Shown here: positions 31,894-39,346 of the stretch, one piece after another
How the letters are laid out: each line of letters opens with the position of its first letter
Position numbering within the stretch: position 1 is the stretch's first letter
Source of the DNA: an uncultured Chloroflexota bacterium
Lineage (GTDB): Bacteria > Chloroflexota > Limnocylindria > Limnocylindrales > CSP1-4
NCBI GenBank assembly: GCA_903928275.1
Contig: CAIYQJ010000412.1
Span: 1-43,708, forward strand
Length of the DNA stretch: 43,708 bases
Reading direction: 5' to 3'
Made by a program: the position numbers and the translations under genes
Notes under the pieces: model-generated
Databases searched by the model: none
Told to the model about the DNA's origin: nothing
The model's input: the letters and a program-made list of their open reading frames with translations, nothing else

Positions 31894-33576
31894 CTAGGGC
31901 GCGTAGAAGTCGGACACGATCCGGACGTTGCCCTGGCTCACCCACACGCCGATGCCGACGCGCGTGTACGCCGCGTTCATGAGGTTCACGTAGTGCCCGC
32001 CGTTGTACGGCTTCTCGCTCTGGAAGAACAGCTGCGTGGCGACGGCGCCGCGCGACGGGTCCCCGGACGGGCAGCCGAGGTTCTCCGCCCACTGGTAGCT
32101 CGTGTAGCCCGCGCGCCGCAGGCGCGTCGCGGGGTTGCCGTCGAGGAAGTGATCGCACGCTCCGCGCTCGGCGAGGTACCTCGCGTAGGGACGAGAGACC
32201 GTGTCGGCGATCCCGGCGTCGAACACGAGCGGCGCCACGTCCCGGCCGCCCTGGCTCGTGCATGCGCCGTTCGCCGCGACCCAGCCGCCTGTCCGCGTGC
32301 AGTTGAGCAGGCCGAGGTAGTACCGCTCCACCGACGCCCACGCTCCGGCGCCGACGGTCGCCCCCGGGCTCGGCGTGGCCGCGCCGGGCGTGGCGTGAGC
32401 GGTGGCCCGGGACCGGCTCGCCGGGACCGGCTTGGCCGTCACCTTCGCTTTCGCGGGCTTCGCCGGCTTCGCCGGCTTCTTCACCGTCGTGAACGTCGTG
32501 GACCCGGTGTGTGACAGCGCGACGCCACCGGCGGACTTCGCCTTCGCGGAGATGGTCATGGCGACCTTCGTCCCGTACGGGAGCGCGGAGCGCGGCGTGA
32601 AGACGAGGACCGTGTCGCCCTCGGCCCACGTCACCGTGCCTCGAAGGGTCTCGCCGGCCGCCTTCGCGACGAGAGCCTTCGCCGTCGCGGCCCGGTCCAT
32701 CCGGTCTGTGAAGCGGACGGACAGGACGGCGTCGCGTGCCACGTCAGTGGCGCGAGCGGCGGGCCGGAATCGGACGATCGACGGCGCGCCCACGGTGCGG
32801 CCCACGAGTCTCGGCAGCGCCGCGATCGCGGCGCCGTCCAGGTCCCGGAAGCCGTCGGCGAGGCCCACCGTGTAGGTGGCCCCAGCCTTCAGGGGGGCCG
32901 TCGGCGTGATCGTCACGATCGTCTGATCGCCGACCACGCGCGTCACGACCTTCGTCTTCACCGAGGGGGTGATGCGCAAAGATGCCTGGACGGCTGCCGC
33001 GCTCACGGGCCTGTCGAACGTGAGGACGAACGACGTGGCGGTGGCCATTCGCGCGCCCACCTTCTTCGTGGCGACGAGCGAAGCGGTCGTGGCCGGTCGA
33101 GTGGCGAACGATGTCCTGACCGCGGCCGCGAGGGCCGCCCCGGACGCGTCGTGGGCGCCCGGGCCGACGGTGACCGTCACGAACGTCCCCGGCGCCCAGG
33201 GCGCGGTCGGGACCACGAGGAGGCGCAGCCCGCCCTGTTGCCACTGCAGCGTGACCGGCGTCGCGGGCTCCACGATCAGGGCCGCCGCGACGCTCGAGGC
33301 GTCCATCGGCGACGTGAAGTCGATGGTCACGCTGCTGCCGAGGGCCGCGTCCATCTGGACCGGACCCGAGAGACGGGCCTGGACGATGGTCGCGACCCGC
33401 GTGGGCGGCAACGCGGACACGTCGCGGGGCGCGAGCGCGACGGCCCCCACGGCGACGAGGGCCACGAGACCCACGACGAGGGCTGCTCGCGACACGGCGG
33501 ATCGACGGACGGCCGACACGACGACGAGCGCGGCGAGCAGCGGCATGGCCACCATCGCGGCGGCGACGTTTCGCAA
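31894..33576 (-). CDS. Surface protein with SbsA Ig-like repeats and CAP (SCP/PR1) domain
   Basis: The 560-residue protein has two hydrophobic segments (about 8-22 and 31-49) that would export or anchor it. Three Ig-like repeats of the Big_5/SbsA type follow at about 60-370 (recurring VTIDFTSPMD, FVLTFDRPVS, LSVRFTDRMD). Next is a Lys-Pro-Ala linker (KKPAKPAKPAKAK, about 372-425) and a C-terminal CAP domain (HFLDGNPATRLRRAGY, WAENLG, GGHYVNLMNAAYTRVGIGV). The three cysteine pairs in the CAP domain suggest disulfides outside the cell. Roles of CAP proteins vary; cell-wall or adhesion functions are possible. A TTG start at 33576 with GGAGGT 4 nt upstream fits better than the internal ATG at 33555. 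It lies between dprA and topA and has its own structured leader. Confidence 0.83.
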   Translation of the reverse strand: MRNVAAAMVAMPLLAALVVVSAVRRSAVSRAALVVGLVALVAVGAVALAPRDVSALPPTRVATIVQARLSGPVQMDAALGSSVTIDFTSPMDASSVAAALIVEPATPVTLQWQQGGLRLLVVPTAPWAPGTFVTVTVGPGAHDASGAALAAAVRTSFATRPATTASLVATKKVGARMATATSFVLTFDRPVSAAAVQASLRITPSVKTKVVTRVVGDQTIVTITPTAPLKAGATYTVGLADGFRDLDGAAIAALPRLVGRTVGAPSIVRFRPAARATDVARDAVLSVRFTDRMDRAATAKALVAKAAGETLRGTVTWAEGDTVLVFTPRSALPYGTKVAMTISAKAKSAGGVALSHTGSTTFTTVKKPAKPAKPAKAKVTAKPVPASRSRATAHATPGAATPSPGATVGAGAWASVERYYLGLLNCTRTGGWVAANGACTSQGGRDVAPLVFDAGIADTVSRPYARYLAERGACDHFLDGNPATRLRRAGYTSYQWAENLGCPSGDPSRGAVATQLFFQSEKPYNGGHYVNLMNAAYTRVGIGVWVSQGNVRIVSDFYAP

Positions 33577-33586
33577 TAGAACCTCC
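33574..33586 (-). promoter_or_regulatory. Shine-Dalgarno GGAGGT with TTG start of the CAP gene
   Basis: GGAGGT occupies 33581-33586 on the minus strand and is followed after TCTA by TTG at 33576-33574. The next in-frame ATG, 7 codons on at 33555, lacks a site, so TTG is the likely start. Confidence 0.6.
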
Positions 33587-33591
33587 AGGTG

Positions 33592-33646
33592 CGGGTGGGC
33601 TCGTCCCCTCAAGGGCCCCACCCGTCCGGGACTCGGTACGGTCCCG
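33592..33646 (-). promoter_or_regulatory. Two tandem hairpins in the leader of the CAP gene (candidate cis-regulatory RNA)
   Basis: On the minus strand the first stem pairs CGGGAC (33641-33646) with GTCCCG (33627-33632) around an 8-nt loop. After two bases, CGGGTGGG (33617-33624) pairs perfectly with CCCACCCG (33592-33599) around 17 nt that include a small CCC/GGG pairing. The second stem ends 5 nt before the Shine-Dalgarno at 33581-33586. A TACCCT hexamer at 33651-33656 could be the promoter, giving a leader of about 67 nt. I do not recognise it as a known riboswitch. Confidence 0.45.
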
Positions 33647-33650
33647 CCGG

Positions 33651-33656
33651 AGGGTA
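33651..33656 (-). promoter_or_regulatory. Putative -10 element of the CAP gene (TACCCT)
   Basis: TACCCT on the minus strand is in the 197-bp gap after dprA. The predicted start near 33643 would begin inside the first leader hairpin. Confidence 0.35.
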
Positions 33657-33682
33657 GCACCCGACCACGCTCGCTGGCAAAC

Positions 33683-33708
33683 ACCCCACCCTGCCCGCGC
33701 GGTGGGGT
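33683..33708 (-). terminator. Putative terminator of the comM-dprA transcript
   Basis: GGTGGGGT and ACCCCACC (33701-33708 and 33683-33690) form a perfect 8-bp stem with a 10-nt loop, 65 bp beyond the dprA stop. On the minus strand the stem is followed by GTTTGCC, only a short T-run. Confidence 0.5.
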
Positions 33709-33773
33709 CACTGGCGCCACCCTCCGCAGCGCGAGCCGGGCGGACCGGGTCGGAGTCCCGGACGTCATCTCCC

Positions 33774-35180
33774 TCACGAGGCCAGGTCCACGAGGGCGCC
33801 CGCGAGATGGTATCGCCCATAGCCTCCGGCGACGAGACCGCGGTCCTCGAGCAGCGTCATCGCCGCCAGGACCGCGGCGATCGGGAGGCGACAGGCGGCG
33901 ACCACCTGGTCCGCTGTGCGGGGTCCGGCCGTGAGCGCCCGGGCCACGTCCGCGACGCCCGCGGGCAGGCCGGCGAGCACCGCTGCATGGCTGAGCGCGC
34001 CGAGCGTGGCCGGCGGTGCCCCGCCGGACAGCGATCGCGCCCCGCCCGGGTGGACCGGCGTCCGGTCGCGGTGACCGGGATCGGATCCGGTGTCCGCCAG
34101 GCCGAGGTCCTCGATGAGCTCCGCTACGCCGGCGACCACCCGGACCTGCCCGCCGTAGGTGCGCAGGAGTGCGAGGCATCCCGCGCTCGCGGGTGCGTCC
34201 ACCGGTCCCGGAACGACGAAGCACTCGCGGCCCTGCTCGAGCGCCCAGCCGGCCGTGATGAGAGCGCCGCTCCTCACGCCCGCCTCGACGACGACCGTCG
34301 CCTCGGTGAGGCCACTGATGACGCGGTTGCGACGCGGGAAGGTACCGCGCGTGGGATGCGTCTCGGGCGCGTGTTCGCTCACGATCGCGCCGCCGCCGGC
34401 GACGATCGCCTCGGCGAGGTGGGCGTGGCCGCGCGGGATGCCCCGTGCATGGCCTCCGCCGATCACCGCGACGGTCGTCCCCCCGACGGCGACGGCTGCG
34501 GCATGGGCGACCCCGTCGATCCCGACTGCGAGACCCGAGACGACCGCTGCGCCCGTGCGCGCGACCGCCCCGGCCATCCGTGCCGCATGGGATCGGCCGG
34601 CATCGGTGGGCCGTCTCGTGCCGACGATGGCCACCCGCCGTGCCGTGCTCATGGCCGCCATGGCACCGCGGACGAACAGCACCGGGGGCGGCAGCTCGAC
34701 CCGTGCCAGGGAGGCGGGGTAGGGATCGTCGTCCAACGTGACCACCCGCACACGTGCGGCCTCGAGCGCCCGGGCGATCGAGTCCTCGCCGCGGGCGGCT
34801 GCGGCGATCCGCTCGGCGAGCGCCACCGCGCCGGGGCGCGAGCCGGCGACTCGCGCGATCCGCGCAGGTCCGTCCCTCCGCCGGGCCATGTCGACGACGC
34901 ACCGCGCGTCGCCGCACTGGGCGACCAGCGCCATGAGCCCCACCGGGCCGAGCCCCTCCACGGAGGCGAGCACGGCCCACGCGAGGTGCTCCCCGTCGAC
35001 GTCGAGCCCGTCACGGCCGCCGTGAGCGTCGGACGCACCGCCCGTCGACGGCCCGCGCCCGTACGCACCGGCAGGCGGCTCGTCCGCCACCCGCCCGAGC
35101 GCTTGGAGACGTGCGTGCCCGCCGTCGCCATCGTCCGCGACCCGCTCGCCCAGGGGACCCTCGCGTCCCACGCCCAGCAT
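33774..35180 (-). CDS. dprA: DNA-processing protein DprA (Smf)
   Basis: DprA loads RecA on incoming single-stranded DNA during natural transformation. The 468-residue protein has an N-terminal helical region, a Rossmann-fold DNA-binding core (VAIVGTRRPTDAGRS, VVSGLAVGIDGVAHAAA, FPRRNRVISGL, VVVEAGVRSGALITAGWAL, FVVPGPVDAP) and a C-terminal winged helix after a Gly/Ser-rich linker (about 400-468). The glycine-rich RS and GxGSL-type positions are intact. The ATG at 35180 has a GAGG site at 35187-35190 that overlaps the comM stop codon, so the two genes are coupled; about 55 residues before the conserved core are variable. The gene is followed by a terminator-like hairpin at 33683-33708. Other competence genes are not in the window. 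Confidence 0.92.
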   Translation of the reverse strand: MLGVGREGPLGERVADDGDGGHARLQALGRVADEPPAGAYGRGPSTGGASDAHGGRDGLDVDGEHLAWAVLASVEGLGPVGLMALVAQCGDARCVVDMARRRDGPARIARVAGSRPGAVALAERIAAAARGEDSIARALEAARVRVVTLDDDPYPASLARVELPPPVLFVRGAMAAMSTARRVAIVGTRRPTDAGRSHAARMAGAVARTGAAVVSGLAVGIDGVAHAAAVAVGGTTVAVIGGGHARGIPRGHAHLAEAIVAGGGAIVSEHAPETHPTRGTFPRRNRVISGLTEATVVVEAGVRSGALITAGWALEQGRECFVVPGPVDAPASAGCLALLRTYGGQVRVVAGVAELIEDLGLADTGSDPGHRDRTPVHPGGARSLSGGAPPATLGALSHAAVLAGLPAGVADVARALTAGPRTADQVVAACRLPIAAVLAAMTLLEDRGLVAGGYGRYHLAGALVDLAS

Positions 35181-35188
35181 CGGGCGCC

Positions 35189-36796
35189 TCAGGCCGCGGT
35201 GGGCCCGGAGGCCGCGCGGAACCGCACGGCCTCGGCGATGTGGTCGGCCGATACCTCGGGGTCCGACGCCAGGTCCGCGATCGTCCGCGCCACGCGAAGC
35301 GCACGCTCGACGCCGCGCCCGGAGAGCCGGTGGCGCTCGCCGAGCTCCACGAGGCGCGTCCGGGCCTCGCGTGTGGGCGCGGCGAGGGAGCGCAGCCGTC
35401 GTCCGGCGAGGCGCGCGTTGGGCATCCCCCCGTTGCGGGTGGACTGGACGACCCGTGCCTGCACGATCCGATCGCGGACGACGGCGGAGCACTCCGGATC
35501 CGGGGCGGCCACGAGCTCGGCACTCGCGACCCGCGGCATCGACGCCCAGATGTCGACCCTGTCGCGCAGCGGGCCCGATACGCGCGCCGCGTACCGTTCC
35601 GGCGCCCCGTGCGGGCACCGGCAGCCGCCGTCCCCGTCGCCGGCTCGCCCGCACGGGCAGGCGTTCATCGCCGCGATGAGCTGGAACCGCGCGGGGAACA
35701 CGACGGCCCGGCCGGCGCGCGCGACTGCGATCCTCCCCTCCTCCAGGGGCTGGCGGAGGGCCTCGAGGACGTCCCGTGAGAACTCCGGCAGCTCGTCGAG
35801 GAAGAGGACTCCCCCGTCCGCGAGGGTCACTTCTACCGGTGCCGGGCCCGGACCGCCGCCGACCAGGGCCGCATACGACGCCGTGTGGTGCGGTGCGCGG
35901 AACGGGCGACGCCGGACGAGCGAGCGCAGCGGGCCCAGTCCGGCCGCCGACGCGACGATGGAGGCCGCAAGAGCCTCAGCGTCGTCAAGCGCCGGGAGCA
36001 GAGTGGGCACCGTCCGAGCGAGGAGCGTCTTCCCCGACCCGGGCGGACCGATGAGCACGAGACAGTGGCCGCCCGCGAGGGCGATCTCGAGCCCGCGCCG
36101 AGCCTCCGCCTGGCCGCGCACCTCGGCGAGGTCCGGGGGAGGCACCTCCCAGGCCGCGAGGCCGAGCGCCTGGCCGTCCCGACCCCCTGCGTGGGGCGGC
36201 TGGCCCGCTGGGAGGCGCGAGCCGCCGATCTCGCCGACTGGGTCGAGACGGATCGCGGCCGGTGTCCTCGCCCGGGACGCACGGCTGCGATGCCGCCGCG
36301 CGACGAGCTCGGCGAGGTGCACGAGGTCCGGGACCTCGACGACGTCGAGCCCCGGCACGAGTCGCGCCTCGGGGCCGGTCCCGGTGGGCACGGCCACGCG
36401 GACTTCGCCGCGCCTCCGGAGCGCAAGGGCGAGCGGCAGGATCCCCGGGACGGGCCGGATCTCCCCGCCGAGCGACAGCTCGCCGACCGCCGCCCACCGT
36501 TCCCGAGGCGTGATCTGCTCCGACCCGACGAGGATGCCGAGCGCGATCGCGGCGTCCAGCGACGAGCCGGCCTTCCGCATGTCGGGGGGAGCGAGGTTCA
36601 CGGTGATCCGGCGGGGAGGGTGGACGAAGCCGCTATTGCGCAGGGCACCCCGCACGCGCTCGCGCGCCTCCTGGAGGGCCGTGTCCGCGAGTCCCACGAT
36701 CGTGAACCCCGGCAGCCCGGGCGCCACGTCCACCTCGACGCGGATGACATGACCCGTGAGCCCCGAGATGGTGGCCGACTGGAGAGTGACGAGCAT
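35189..36796 (-). CDS. comM: ComM/YifB-family Mg-chelatase-like AAA+ ATPase
   Basis: ComM is a hexameric branch-migration helicase that helps integrate transforming DNA. The 535-residue protein has the N-terminal Lon-protease-like domain (VEVDVAPGLPGFTIVGLADTA, FVHPPRRITVNLAPPD), AAA+ Walker A LIGPPGSGKTLLAR, Walker B GGVLFLDELPEF, the FRAPHHTAS motif and a zinc-like cysteine cluster (MNACPCGRAGD, CRCPHG). A C-terminal Mg-chelatase domain with LSGRGVERALRVARTIADL completes it. The ATG at 36796 lies 7 nt after TACGGT with no Shine-Dalgarno, suggesting a leaderless transcript. It is the first gene of a comM-dprA unit, which argues that the organism can take up or process foreign DNA. Confidence 0.94.
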   Translation of the reverse strand: MLVTLQSATISGLTGHVIRVEVDVAPGLPGFTIVGLADTALQEARERVRGALRNSGFVHPPRRITVNLAPPDMRKAGSSLDAAIALGILVGSEQITPRERWAAVGELSLGGEIRPVPGILPLALALRRRGEVRVAVPTGTGPEARLVPGLDVVEVPDLVHLAELVARRHRSRASRARTPAAIRLDPVGEIGGSRLPAGQPPHAGGRDGQALGLAAWEVPPPDLAEVRGQAEARRGLEIALAGGHCLVLIGPPGSGKTLLARTVPTLLPALDDAEALAASIVASAAGLGPLRSLVRRRPFRAPHHTASYAALVGGGPGPAPVEVTLADGGVLFLDELPEFSRDVLEALRQPLEEGRIAVARAGRAVVFPARFQLIAAMNACPCGRAGDGDGGCRCPHGAPERYAARVSGPLRDRVDIWASMPRVASAELVAAPDPECSAVVRDRIVQARVVQSTRNGGMPNARLAGRRLRSLAAPTREARTRLVELGERHRLSGRGVERALRVARTIADLASDPEVSADHIAEAVRFRAASGPTAA

Positions 36797-36803
36797 GTCG
36801 CCG

Positions 36804-36809
36804 ACCGTA
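36804..36809 (-). promoter_or_regulatory. Putative leaderless -10 element of comM (TACGGT)
   Basis: TACGGT on the minus strand ends 7 nt before the comM ATG at 36796; the spacer CGGCGAC holds no ribosome-binding site. Confidence 0.45.
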
Positions 36810-36901
36810 GCGGGCCGCTCTCACCGCCTGATCGTCCATGGAACTGCGCCCGCTCGCCGTCGGATCTCCGGCGGATCACCGCGTCGGCGGCGCGCGGGCG
36901 C

Positions 36902-38074
36902 TCAGCGACGGGCGCGTGATCTCGGGCTGGCGGTCCCCATCGCGTCCGCGTCGATCGCCTGCGCGAACGCGACGATCGCCTTGCCGAGCGGCGACTCCGC
37001 CTTCGTGTCGAGGACGGGTGCCCCGCTGTTGAGGGCGCTGATCGCGGCTCGGTAGTCGTTCAACACCTGGTGGTCGAGCGTCCGCCGGAGGGCGCCCTCC
37101 GCGTTCTTCACGTTGATCCCCGTGAACGCGGTCGATCGGTTGAGGACGAGCTGGACCCGGGCGCTGTCGTACCCGAGGTTGGCGAGCGTCTCGAGCATGA
37201 TGCGGACGTTCTTCAGGCTCGAGAGGTCGGCGGTGAGGACGACGTAGATCACTTCGGCGGCATCGAAGATCCGCAGGTTGACCTCGTCGAGTCGCTTGTC
37301 GACGTCCACCACGACGTAGTCGTACGAGGCGCGGAGGATGTCGAGGATCGGCGGCAGCGCCTCGGGCGTGACGAGCTCGGCGGTCTCGGGCGACGGCGGG
37401 GCGAGGAGGAGGTCGATGCCCGAGTCGTGCCGGACGAGGACCTGGCGGACGAGCTCCGCGTCGATCGTCGGAGCGCTCACGATGTCGACGACGCTCTTGC
37501 GGTCGAGGCCCAGGTCCAGGAAGACGCGGTGGTCGCCGAACTGGAGGTTCCCATCCACGAGGACCACCGACCGGCCGACGTTCCGGTGCAGCGCGATCGC
37601 CGTGTTCACCGCGAGCGTCGTGGCTCCCACCCCTCCCTTCGCGCCGTAGAAGGCGATGACGTGACCCGAGGGCGGTCGGGCGACCGCTTCTTCGGACGGC
37701 GCGAACCTCGAGAGGAGCCCCCGGATCCGCGCGAGCAGCTCAGCCGGGTGGAACGGCTTCATGAGGTAGTCGTCGGCGCCGGCCCGCAGCCCGCGGACCC
37801 GCTGCTCCACGTCGCCCTCGGCCGTGAGCATGATGATCGGGGTGTGGTTCCCGCCGGCCTCGTCCTCGCGGATCCGCTGGGCGACGGCGTACCCGTCGAG
37901 CTTGGGCAGCATGATGTCAAGGAGGATCAGCGAGGGGCGCTCGACCTGCCACGCGCGGACGGCCTCGGCGCCGTCCGCGACGACGCTCACCTCGAAGCCC
38001 TCCTGCCGGAGGGTGTAGGAGAGAAGGCGCTGGACGTTCGGGTCGTCGTCGACGACGAGGATCGTGGGTGCCAT
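36902..38074 (-). CDS. Receiver domain fused to CpaE/TadZ-like ParA ATPase
   Basis: The 390-residue protein has an N-terminal response-regulator receiver domain (about 4-122) with the acidic pocket at D10/D11, phospho-acceptor D53 in LILLDIMLP, T84 in IIMLTAE and K106 in YLMKPFHP. A MinD/ParA-like ATPase domain follows (about 137-385) with deviant Walker A GAKGGVGATT (144-153), VLVDGNLQFGD, and YVVVDVDKRLDE. This is the CpaE/TadZ arrangement that localises Tad pilus machines; CpaE's receiver is often degenerate, whereas here all residues are present. No tad genes are adjacent, so the partner is unknown and a chromosome or receptor localisation role is possible. A TATACT promoter and a 10-bp palindrome precede it. 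AGAGG sits close to the ATG at 38074. Confidence 0.87.
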   Translation of the reverse strand: MAPTILVVDDDPNVQRLLSYTLRQEGFEVSVVADGAEAVRAWQVERPSLILLDIMLPKLDGYAVAQRIREDEAGGNHTPIIMLTAEGDVEQRVRGLRAGADDYLMKPFHPAELLARIRGLLSRFAPSEEAVARPPSGHVIAFYGAKGGVGATTLAVNTAIALHRNVGRSVVLVDGNLQFGDHRVFLDLGLDRKSVVDIVSAPTIDAELVRQVLVRHDSGIDLLLAPPSPETAELVTPEALPPILDILRASYDYVVVDVDKRLDEVNLRIFDAAEVIYVVLTADLSSLKNVRIMLETLANLGYDSARVQLVLNRSTAFTGINVKNAEGALRRTLDHQVLNDYRAAISALNSGAPVLDTKAESPLGKAIVAFAQAIDADAMGTASPRSRARR

Positions 38075-38125
38075 CGACCTCTCGCGGTCAGTCGAGGGGC
38101 CGGAGCGCCCGCCCGGCGGAGAGGC

Positions 38126-38135
38126 GTCTCGAGAC
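38126..38135. promoter_or_regulatory. 10-bp palindrome GTCTCGAGAC near the receiver-ParA gene start site
   Basis: The perfect palindrome lies about 12 nt downstream of the TATACT hexamer on the minus strand, around the predicted start of transcription, where a repressor would block initiation. It is the only such symmetrical site I saw in this gap. Confidence 0.3.
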
Positions 38136-38147
38136 CCCAGCGCCGCG

Positions 38148-38153
38148 AGTATA
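38148..38153 (-). promoter_or_regulatory. Putative -10 element of the receiver-ParA gene (TATACT)
   Basis: TATACT on the minus strand is a strong AT island in GC-rich DNA, about 74 nt before the ATG at 38074. The predicted start near 38141 gives a leader of about 65 nt. No -35 match is apparent. Confidence 0.45.
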
Positions 38154-38236
38154 TGCGGAAGCGCGGGCGGTCTTGGCGGGATCGGGAGCGCGGTCGGCGG
38201 ACACGGGAGTCGCGCGGAACGGCAGGCCGGACGGCA

Positions 38237-39202
38237 TCAGGCCGTCGGCGGGTCCGGAGGCGGCCCGATCCGCGGCCGGTCGTCCCCGCCGCGCATCCCG
38301 TCGCCCACCATCTTCGACAGCGACTCCACGAGCCCCGTGAGCTCGAGCGGGAGCACGTACTTCGTCGACGGCGACGCGCCGAGCGCCTTGAGCGTCTCGA
38401 GGTACTGGATCGCCATCGTCTTCTGGTCGATGATCGATGCGGCCGCGAAGATCCGCTCGAGCGCCTGGCCGTATCCCTCCGCGTTGAGGATCGCCGACTG
38501 CCGCTGGCCCTCCGCGCGGAGGATGCGCGACTGGCGGTCGCCTTCCGCCGCCAGGATCGTCGCCTGCTTCGCGCCCTCGGCCACGTTGATCTCGGACTGG
38601 CGTCGGCCTTCGGATTCCGTGATGACGGCGCGCCGTGTCCGCTCCGCGGACAGCTGGCGGTTCATCGCGTCCTGCACGTCGCGGGGTGGCGTGATCTCGC
38701 GGATCTCCACCGTCGTGACCTTCCCGCCCCAGCGCTCGGTGACCCCGTCGAGCTTCGTCCGGAGGATCTCGTTGATCTGCTCGCGGCGGGACAGCACCTC
38801 GTCGAGGAGGATGTCCCCGATGACCGCGCGGAGCGTCGTCGTGGCGACGCCCTGCAGCGCGCCGGCGAAGTTCGCGACGTTCACGATGCTCCGCGTCGGG
38901 TCCACGATGCGCCAGTAGATGAGGAAGTCCACCGTGATCGGGGCGTTGTCCTTCGTGATCGTGGTCTGGCTCGGCACCTCGATGAACTGCTCCCGCAGGT
39001 CGATGCGGACGGGACGATCCACGACGGGGATGAGGAACACGATGCCCGGCCCCTTCAGGAGCTCGGGGCCGGTCCGCCCGAAGCGGAAGATGACGAGGCG
39101 GTCGTACTCGGCGACGATCCGGACGCTCAGGTAGAGCACGCCGAGGACGATCACGATGGCGAGGACGAGCCCGAGCAAGGGCGCGACGTCGAGGATGTTC
39201 AC
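38237..39202 (-). CDS. SPFH/slipin-family membrane protein (stomatin/QmcA-like)
   Basis: The 321-residue protein has one N-terminal transmembrane helix (about 8-28, LLGLVLAIVIVLGVLYLS) and an SPFH domain (about 30-200) with YDRLVIFRFGR, GPGIVFLIPVVDRPVRID, VPSQTTITKDN and AVIGDILLDEVLSRRE. A long coiled-coil-like stretch rich in Ala/Glu/Arg follows (EGAKQATILAAEGDRQ, about 215-260). Such proteins form oligomeric membrane microdomain scaffolds and often accompany NfeD proteases, but no nfeD is present here. The GTG at 39202 is chosen because AGGAGG lies 8 nt upstream at 39211-39216; a TTG at 39226 would put that site inside the coding sequence. It is a single-gene unit as far as I can see. Confidence 0.9.
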   Translation of the reverse strand: MNILDVAPLLGLVLAIVIVLGVLYLSVRIVAEYDRLVIFRFGRTGPELLKGPGIVFLIPVVDRPVRIDLREQFIEVPSQTTITKDNAPITVDFLIYWRIVDPTRSIVNVANFAGALQGVATTTLRAVIGDILLDEVLSRREQINEILRTKLDGVTERWGGKVTTVEIREITPPRDVQDAMNRQLSAERTRRAVITESEGRRQSEINVAEGAKQATILAAEGDRQSRILRAEGQRQSAILNAEGYGQALERIFAAASIIDQKTMAIQYLETLKALGASPSTKYVLPLELTGLVESLSKMVGDGMRGGDDRPRIGPPPDPPTA

Positions 39203-39346
39203 GGACGGTGCCTCCTGGCCCGACAACGTTCGCCCGGCCGGTCCGGGCTTCTCATGGCCTCGATCTCATCGTGGGTGCCGTGTCCAGCGATGATGCTCCG
39301 GCAGCCTCGTCCCCGCGCGGTCCCGGTGCGCGAGCGACCCCGGGCC

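Noticed and set aside
33592..33624. GGGGACGAG in the CAP leader as a guanidine-II (mini-ykkC) riboswitch
   Set aside because: The ACGA is not closed by a proper stem (GGGG cannot pair with GCCC in register) and a second ACGR hairpin is missing.
33592..33660. CAP leader as a c-di-AMP (ydaO-type) riboswitch
   Set aside because: Cell-wall gene context was suggestive, but the conserved ydaO core sequences are not present and the leader is too short.
31894..34980. Apparent 1028-residue protein covering the CAP gene and upstream sequence
   Set aside because: The upstream part is an alternative frame of dprA and the leader. A terminator-like hairpin, promoter and GGAGGT-TTG start mark the real beginning at 33576.
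33702..36752. 1016-codon open frame on the plus strand
   Set aside because: It is antisense to comM and dprA, whose domains are unmistakable; the translation is Arg/Ala/Pro/Gly-rich with no domain. GC-rich genes often leave the opposite strand open.
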